Assembly: GCA_001600095.1 (NCBI GenBank)
Contig: BCIX01000002.1
Coordinates: 1,736,001 to 1,800,000, forward strand
Direction: 5' to 3'
From: Bullera alba
Taxonomy: Eukaryota > Basidiomycota > Tremellomycetes > Tremellales > Bulleraceae
DNA length: 64,000 nucleotides
In this document: positions 57,361 through 64,000 of the stretch, piece after piece
Position numbering within the stretch: position 1 is the first letter of the stretch
How the letters are laid out: each line of letters starts with the position of its first letter
Made by a program: the position numbers and the translations under genes
The notes under the pieces: generated by a model
Told to the model about the DNA's origin: nothing
Databases searched by the model: none
The model's input: only the letters and a program-made list of their open reading frames with translations

Positions 57361-60300
57361 CTATAATACACTCGCTTGTCTCTCGATCCTCGCTCGAGTC
57401 AATTGTCCTATCTGCTGAGTCAAAAACTCGCCCATATCCGGTCTCGTTCTCGCAATTCGGAGCAGCACCTCTGCCATTCTATCATTATCCTCCTCGTTGC
57501 CCAAGCTCATTCCAGCCATCCCTCCTGCGCTCTTCACCCCAGCAGATTTGACTGCAGCCGTACAACGTTCCCTCAGTGCGGGTCCCGGGAGATCCAGATA
57601 TTGACCGAGCATGATCAAGTCCTTGTAGTTGCCAGATTGAAGCTGTCCCATTGGCACACCATACTCTGCGCCTCCTTCGCTGGCGTTGAAAAAGCCCTTT
57701 AGCATTTGGAGCCATTTGAAAACGACGTCGATCTCTTGCGAGCCGAGTGCCTCCTTGGTAGACGGTCGATCGGAGAGAGGCGGAACCAGGAGCGAGATCA
57801 ACGTGTCGACGATGCGCTTCCACAAGGCAAACATGACTGCAAGCCGCGTGGGCTCGGTCAAAGTCACGCTGAATACCGAAAACTGCCGTCAGCGCTTACA
57901 CAAGGAGTGGACTCACGTTCTGGTTCAGGTACTCGAACAGAGGTCCCAGGCTGATTTCCAGCTCGGCGGGACTTAACGCCGACCGTGGCTTCTTCTTGTC
58001 CTTGAGAATCTTGGTGAGGCCCATGAGCGCTTGGGGCGATAACACCGTTTTGACCAACTCTAGCATCTTGTCGACAATCTCCCTGACCATGTCGTTTGCC
58101 GTGCGTTCGAGGGCTCTAACTGCAGTCGATAAGTGATGCTCGACGTCGTGTTTCTCTCCCCCCTCCATGGTGACCCTGAGATGTACGGCTCCGCGTGGCG
58201 ACAGAGGTACCATGACATCTCGTGTACCGGAAGCGAATGACCTGGGGTCGAGTTTGAACGTTGAAGAACCGATAGGGTCGTGCTTTCCAACCAGAGAGCG
58301 GTCAAACACGCCAACCTCTAGGGTCTTGACTCGTCCGACAGAAAGCTCAAACGTTTGTTCCCTGGTGTCAGCTCTGCCAAATCCGGGATTACCCACCAGT
58401 TCGGATTCTCAACGCCTAGAACCGTCTCCGTCTTGATCAACCTCTCGCCAGTCTCTTTGTCCGTTACCACGGCAAAGCCATCTGCTGCCCTAGTGCCTTT
58501 ACCCAGCAAGCCCTCTCCCCGCATGACAGTGACGCTGAAGACGTGTCTGTTCCTATCGGGAGCAGAATCCGGCAGTCTATGCTGTTTGACAATTCGCGCT
58601 GTGTCTTCCGCCTCGAGCGCGAATACCAAGTCGGACACGCATTCTTGTGCGGCGCCCATATCGGTGAGTTTGACGCAGGCCTCAAAAGTCAGCTCTGAGC
58701 TACATTATCCAACTCACGACTGGGGGAAGGATAAACCCCTCTAGCTTCTTCTTCTCTAGCGATTTGACGGCTTGTTGTCCTTTTGCAAGCCATGATCCGG
58801 CCTTTCCGCTCAGCTTGTTCTGTCTCTCCGGCGTGGACGGTTTGGCGGGATTGAGATCCGCTACAAAGAGCGCGTGCACTGTCGATGAGTACTGGTTCAC
58901 AGCGACTGATATCGTCTGGTCTTGTCAGCTCGGAAATCAAAGCTCGACTCACCTTTGACAGATCAATCAGGTATACCGCCCGCTTGTACTCGCTCAACGG
59001 AAGGTCCTGGAGGACGACCTTGACCGAGCCTCTGATGAACTCGAAGAGGTCGATGACAGATTGAGAGTGCCTGTTCTGGCCTTCTGGTACCCACTGAATG
59101 ATTAGCTGAGTGGAGACGGGATAACTCACGCTGTCCATGCCAACGGCCCTCGACACCCATTCCTGAGTGGTATTGGCTTCCGTGTCCTTCAGCCAGGCCA
59201 GCACGTGCGGCTCAAAGAAGGCATCGAGCTCGAAGCCGTGTTCTTGTCTATACAGTCAGTTCTGCTCCGACATCTTGACTCACCTTGGACAGAGTTCCTC
59301 CCATGTATCCACTAAACGACCTGTCACTTCGTACAGCCCGAAGACGTCGGATTTCCGGCTCTTGCTCGGCTGGTCGAGCACCTGTATTTCGGCAAAGAAG
59401 AGCGGCAGTTGTCTGGACAGGATAACAGATGCGGGGTCGAAATACCTAGTCGTTTAGCACTGTTGACTATTGGTGACTCACCCGACCACGCCTCGGCCCC
59501 AAACCCGTCGAACGTCGTTCACTTCCTTCTCGATCCACTTGGCCACAGCCTCGTATCCCTCCACCAATGAGCTAGACTCGCCGCCGCCCATGCCATCCGT
59601 GTAGTTACCTACCGCTTGGACGTACTCGCCCACCGCGGCGCCCTTGAGCTCGTCCACGATATCGTTGAGTCGTTGTTGGCCATTGACTTTGGAGCAGAAG
59701 TGCTGAGGGGCCGCATTCAGCAGCGGCAACAAGGAAGGTGAAGGTCGAGGTGGTACCGAATTGGACGGGAAGATCGCTGTGACACTTGATGTCACTAGAG
59801 AGAGGAGGTTGTTGAGCAGGTCAGACATGACCGGTGGTAGCTGTTCGTCGGGCGAGATACCATGGGACAGATCCTTGACCGCTTCACCGAGTATCTTCCC
59901 CCAGTGCGCCTCTTCTTGTGTGCCGATGCTCTCTCGCCATCGCGGCATGATGTTTTCGATCTCTTTCTCCTTGTCACGCCTGGATGCGATGCCCCAGATC
60001 TCGCGACACCGCTCTACAAGATCCCTGGTGCGCCCGTTATGGCCTGCTTCACCCGCTCTTGCCACCAGTCGCGCAAATACCTCCCCTCGCCTCGGCGGAG
60101 AGAAAAAGGTATCGGTTTCCGAGGTGAAGGTAGTCGGAGAGCCAGGTATTGCCAGTGTCGGGAATGCCGCGAGGAGCGAGGTGAGTGATTGGGACAGCAC
60201 TTGTTGACGAGCTTTCTGTGAAGCATTGAGCGGTGGTGGCAGAGTTGATATCAAGCTTAGAGCCCTCTTCAAATCCGTCAAGTAGAGCTTCGGGTCAGCG

Positions 60301-61554
60301 TCATTCGAGGGGGTGACTCACTTGGTCCAATGATCCAGATCTCTTCACCGAGTACAGATCCTTCTCCACGATATCCATACCTCGTCCCCATACCAATGCA
60401 ACTGTCTCCACCATGTCGTCATCTCCAGTCCATCTCGGAGATGGTTTCCTCCTAGTCAGGCTGTCACTCTGCGCGCTGGATGTGCGACCCAGCGTAGGGG
60501 CAGGAGAGCTCGGTGACCTTGAGCCTGAACTGAAGCCTGCCGCTGCCAGCGAGGAAGGATCATTACCGGGATCTGGGGATGTCTCCAGCATGTAAGACTG
60601 GACCTCCACGCGAAGTCGGAACAGGAGGTCCCTGTCCTTCTCCGACTGTGCCCTCGAGATTGGGGAGAAGTGAGTCGATCTTGGCAGGAACGAGTGTAGC
60701 AGGTGTAAGAAATGGGACTGATGGAGGTGTGCCGGAGCTACTGCTGGGGACGGCGGCGGTATAGCCTGTGTGAAGGCTGCAAATAGTCAGTCCTACTCGG
60801 CTGCTGAGGTCAGACTCACATTCCAGGAGGACCGGGATTTCTCGCAGGTTGAGCCCAGTGCTGGTCTTTGTCCCCTTTTTGACATCTCCCAAGAAGATGG
60901 CCACTGTCTCGCTCCATCCCGCTTCGCCTTGCTCATCCCCTAATACACCCCAGAACTCGGCTAGGAACTCTTTTGGCAGCTTGAGCTCGATGTCCTTCTT
61001 CCTTGGAGCGAGAGAAAAAGTCGACTTTCGCCTAGGCACCGGTGGGCTTTGTACTGGTTCGAATTCGCTCTCGGGAGCATGCATCGATGACTTGCGGGAA
61101 CCTGGGAAACCAAAGTTCAACCTTGAGCCAGAGGGCGAAGTCCCTTGCAGCTGAGGCGAAGGAAGAGGCGGCATTGGAGGTGTTGCGAAGTTCTGCGTGG
61201 GCGTCGTTGCCGGGGGATGGAGCAGGTGCTGATGCAGTGCACTGCCAGTGTCAGCGGGTACGTGCATCTGATCACTCACGCTACTCTCAGCGAATACATG
61301 TAACCCAGCCTGTCCACTTCGTCCCATGATCGCTCGCCCTCCTCACTCATGTTGCGGATGCCCATGCCGATGCTCGCCGGCGTGGACAGCGGGGTGTAGT
61401 CGCTCTTCGGCGAGGAACTCATGTTGGCATTGGCAAAGTACCTGTTCCCAGACGAGTGCGTGGAAGTCGTGTATGCCGTCGACGAGGTCGACGCTGAGAA
61501 AGATCGTGTCGGTACCGGTGGAAGGTGCATTGATGGTGATGCTGTACGGTTCAT
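57361..61554 (-). CDS. Munc13/UNC-13-like C2-domain protein
   Basis: Fungal Munc13-like proteins (Ync13/Git1 type in fission yeast) act in vesicle docking, cytokinesis or nutrient signalling at the membrane. The product is roughly 1200 residues. The N terminus is disordered and Ser/Pro-rich. MUN-type helical regions occupy the middle (LYLTDLKRALSLISTLPPP onward, and WVPEGQNRHSQSVIDLFEF). A C2 domain lies around FSVTVMRGEGLLGKG, ADGFAVV, ENPNWEQTFEL and HDPIGSSTF. A final MHD2-like domain includes TRLAVMFALWKRIVDTLIS and FFNASEGGAEYGVPM. About ten short introns interrupt it. The ATG at 61554 (MNRTASPSMH) is the first after an in-frame stop; an extra 5' exon cannot be excluded. Confidence 0.85.
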
Positions 61555-62131
61555 GATCGTCAAGGGAGGGCAAGGGGGAGCTTCGCCCGAGGAACCGAGC
61601 TATTTCATTATTCAAGATTCTCGGCTGTCAGACACAACCGACTTGGATCTCAACAACTTCACGCGTCGCTGACTATGATAACAAGGCGTACATACTACAC
61701 ATGGCCAGCCCGCGGCATCTGCTCTGCTCTGCGGCCGACTCAAGGTTCATGTTACCGTGCCAACAATGTTGCCCCATCCGACGAGACGAGCGTTCAGTAA
61801 ACTTTTGGCTCACCTATGTACGACGCGACCAGAGGGTTTGCGACAGTTTGCGACGCGTCTGGTAATTTTCGGGATTTGTTGACATCTCTTCCCACCTCCG
61901 CCTGCCGCTGCCGCTCTGCCGCCGCCGCCGTCCTCGCTCGTCCACGCCACCACCGTCGCCATCGGTGTCTATATCGGGCCATCGGCAGAACGGGCTACAA
62001 CGACCACGAGTTTCATTTTTCATCATCATTCATGCCCTATGTACATAGTCCGAACCTCGACTACCCTGCTCTGCCAGACTTGAATCTGCTGCTATCACCT
62101 GTCATCGCCTATGAAGTCGTCACCGTCGTGC
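61555..62131. promoter_or_regulatory. Promoter region of the Munc13-like gene
   Basis: This is 577 bp between two minus-strand genes. It contains a CCG/CTG-rich triplet tract (61899-61932). No gene is seen. Confidence 0.5.
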
Positions 62132-63128
62132 TCAAAGATCCGTCATCTCCCCGTCTTCGTCCTCGTCCTCATCTGCATTGCCGACTGTTGCGAGCTTGGC
62201 CTTTCTCCTTCCACCTTTGGTCTTCTTGACACCGTATCTGGCGCTTGCCTTGGTTCTCTTGCTGCGATCAGTGGCCCTGGTTAGCGCTCGGTGTGTGATG
62301 TTCCAACGACTTTGACCAATGAGTTCCGCCATCCTATCAAGTGCGGCATCAAGCAAAGTTGTATCGTTCGATCGCTCCACAGATGGGGGTTGCCCATTCA
62401 GCTCAGAAAGCACTCTCCCAAAGTCTTCAAGTACAGTCGGCAAAACGGACTGGATCGCCAATTTCCTCTCCTTGATCAGGTCCGGCCCCGATGCAGGACT
62501 CTTGTTGTAGATGGATCCCTCCCAATCCACCACTTCCTTCAGTGCGTCTGGAATCACCGTGTCCGGGTCCTTTGGTATACCTCGGCCCCCCGTCTCATCG
62601 TCGGTGACCTCTTGGGCAAGGGCCATTGGAATGGCAAAGACACCTGCGAGCTCCTCAAAATCCATAGCGGTCCAGTCGTGTTCATCCTGCAGGTATGTAG
62701 AGTCGGTGTCGAGCTTGCTCTTGAGCCATTTGAGTCCTTCAATACTCAGGGCAAGTGACCTGGTCTCCCCGTTGTCGACGATTGGCGGGGTGCGGACTGC
62801 GGTCGGTCTTATCCAGCAGATACTCTCTGTTGACGTCGAGTACACCTATAATTTGAACCAGCGTTAGGGAAGGTAGAGTCACCGCATCGTGAGCCTTACC
62901 CCTGATAGTGTCACATTCCGCTCACTCACTGGTCCCCTCCGACTCGTCCAGAGTCTTCAACAGCAAGAGAGCCGAGATCGTGGAGTCGACCTTCTGAACG
63001 GCATTGGCGTATCGCTCGCACTTACCCTTGAGCTCTTAGTAAGTGGTGGCATTGCTGAACAGCCTGGTGCTGGGGATCTCAATGAGAGAGCCTGCGTCGC
63101 CAATCGTGATCGTGGGTAAGTCAGCCAT
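62132..63128 (-). CDS. Unknown protein, possibly broken by an in-frame stop
   Basis: I do not recognise the family. The secure part is the large 3' exon (62132 to about 62826), with acidic helices (LSIEGLKWLKSKLDTDSTYL, VFAIPMALAQEV), a Lys/Arg-rich segment (RKAKLATVGN) and an acidic tail (EDEDEDGEMTDL). An upstream frame from ATG 63128 gives MADLPTITIGDAGSLIEI and 12 more residues, then a TAA at 63036-63038, then in the same frame ELKGKCERYANAVQKVD onward, which looks like a real helix. A GTGAGT donor and an acceptor CAG just before 62826 join this to the main exon in phase. Either the 5' splicing differs from what I can see, or the allele has a nonsense change. Confidence 0.5.
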
Positions 63129-63677
63129 CGGGATGCGAGTTGGTAGACTGCTGACTGATGCTTAGGGAGTCAGGAGTAAATGTGGGAGAAGAAGAAACAA
63201 CCTTCTCCCTCCGGGTTGTTTTTCGCTCCTGACCAGCGCGCGAAGCCCCCAGGGATGCGACCCCGACAAACGCTCTCAGCGATTCTGACTTGCACTGCAG
63301 AAAGGTGGGCCATTCCCTACGTGTCTCAGAGCGACTCCCTCTAACGATAAAGGAGGACATCCTAAGCTGGAAAGATACTGCGCAGAGGCTCACACTTCAG
63401 CCAAAGTGACGACGAGACGGATGACGTAGCCCTTCTGATCTTCTGATATCTTCAGCGGCGATCCTGCGGCTCCCTGCGGACCTGTGCGGCCATAGTAGCT
63501 ACTGTAGTGGCTCTGCACTCTGCAGTGCGGACCCTCGCAGCTGGCACGGGCTGAATGTCATCTGTCCTCCATGCATGTCTCAATCGGCCGCGCCAGGGTG
63601 TGTTCGTAATCAAGTAGGAACGGCAGCTGCTTGACCTATCACCTACCCCAATCTGCTGGGCTTCGTCGCTGGTAACC
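63129..63677. other. Intergenic region
   Basis: This is 549 bp between two minus-strand genes. The open frames here show no family motif. Nothing else is seen. Confidence 0.5.
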
Positions 63678-64000
63678 TTACCTCTTCTTGGAGATGGTCT
63701 TTCCGGAGACGCCTGAACCCCTACCCCTCGCCTGCGTATTAGTCTTCCTGAAAGCTCTGATGCGCAAGCTGTCGGTGAGGGCCGCGGCATCTGTCTTCAA
63801 AGTGGCCGCCAGTTCCAGTACCTTTGCCATTGCAGCATCCTTATTCGTATCCTCATTATCCGCCGATTGCGTGAGGTCGTCGTAGAGGACGTGCTCGGCC
63901 CTCTGCAGTGTAGCCTTCAAATCCGGCACAAAGGCCATGATCTCCTTCTGTCGACCGAGTACGTCGTCTTGCGTCAGTCCGCCCGCCGATTCGCCCTGCA
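63678..64000 (-). CDS. Small helical protein, 5' part outside the window
   Basis: The frame is open to the window end (QGESAGGLTQDDVLGRQKEI precedes the first ATG at 63938), so the start lies beyond. The visible part is a helical, charged segment (IMAFVPDLKATLQRAEHVLY, ALTDSLRIRAFRK) ending in a basic tail rich in Gly, Arg and Lys. The spacing of the helical part recalls tubulin-binding cofactor A, but the match is weak. It could instead be another small coiled-coil subunit. Confidence 0.5.
   Translation of the reverse strand, partial: QGESAGGLTQDDVLGRQKEIMAFVPDLKATLQRAEHVLYDDLTQSADNEDTNKDAAMAKVLELAATLKTDAAALTDSLRIRAFRKTNTQARGRGSGVSGKTISKKR

Noticed and set aside
62889..63119. Plus-strand frame opposite the unknown 3' gene
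   Set aside because: The minus strand gives better helices and an in-phase splice to the main exon; the plus frame has no motif.

Overview
The window looks like nuclear DNA of a basidiomycete yeast, most probably a tremellomycete (Cryptococcus/Kwoniella-type). The reasons are dense genes on both strands, about five introns per kilobase, introns mostly 31-60 nt with GTGAGT/GTAAGT donors and CTGAC/CTAAC branch points, UTR-sized intergenic gaps, and fungal-type protein families throughout. There are no operons, ribosome-binding sites, CRISPR arrays or insertion sequences. I rebuilt the gene models by hand from splice signals and frame continuity. Where the exons were summed, the total is divisible by three.

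Layout: 1-1972 Rrn5-like Pol I factor (5' end outside the window); 2158-4366 Prp40 and 4387-6883 Prp43, convergent splicing factors; 7171-9071 F-box/LRR protein; 9072-12451 gene-poor stretch with an intron-containing tRNA-Lys(CTT) and an inverted broken copy of it; 12452-14934 unknown 11-exon gene; 15005-16261 mitochondrial carrier; 16399-17327 HCNGP/SAP30BP-like protein; 17666-23337 beta-1,3-glucan synthase (FKS1); 24229-26707 APC2; 27188-29200 secreted glycine-rich repeat protein; 29345-30376 CmcJ/AsaB-like enzyme; 31237-33228 NCS1 permease; 33425-35333 O-fucosyltransferase-like protein; 36646-37385 small unknown; 37866-40783 SPATA20/YyaL; 41186-42644 PAP2 lipid phosphatase; 43236-44963 M50B-like membrane protease; 45259-46578 inositol polyphosphate kinase; 46692-48444 unknown two-TM protein; 48762-51852 exo-beta-1,3-glucanase; 52674-54791 GH72 glucanosyltransferase; 55550-56940 epoxide hydrolase; 57361-61554 Munc13-like C2 protein; 62132-63128 unknown gene with an in-frame stop; 63678 to the end, a small coiled-coil protein cut by the window edge.

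The clearest functional themes are cell-wall beta-1,3-glucan (FKS1, exo-glucanase, GH72, plus the secreted glycine-rich protein) and nuclear RNA work (Prp40, Prp43, the HCNGP-like protein, the Rrn5-like factor). Most of the rest is ordinary housekeeping.

The most unusual signals are non-coding. A 20-bp GATA-containing dyad is duplicated 5' of the NCS1 permease. Short arrays with an exact 10-bp period occur in five intergenic regions, and two of these share nearly the same 22-bp sequence. A tRNA-Lys gene has a truncated inverted copy. Two introns appear to be GC-AG, one of them inside a conserved carrier motif. I found no clear new multi-gene system. The best candidates for novelty are the glycine-rich secreted protein, the two-TM ectodomain protein and the unknown gene at 12452-14934.
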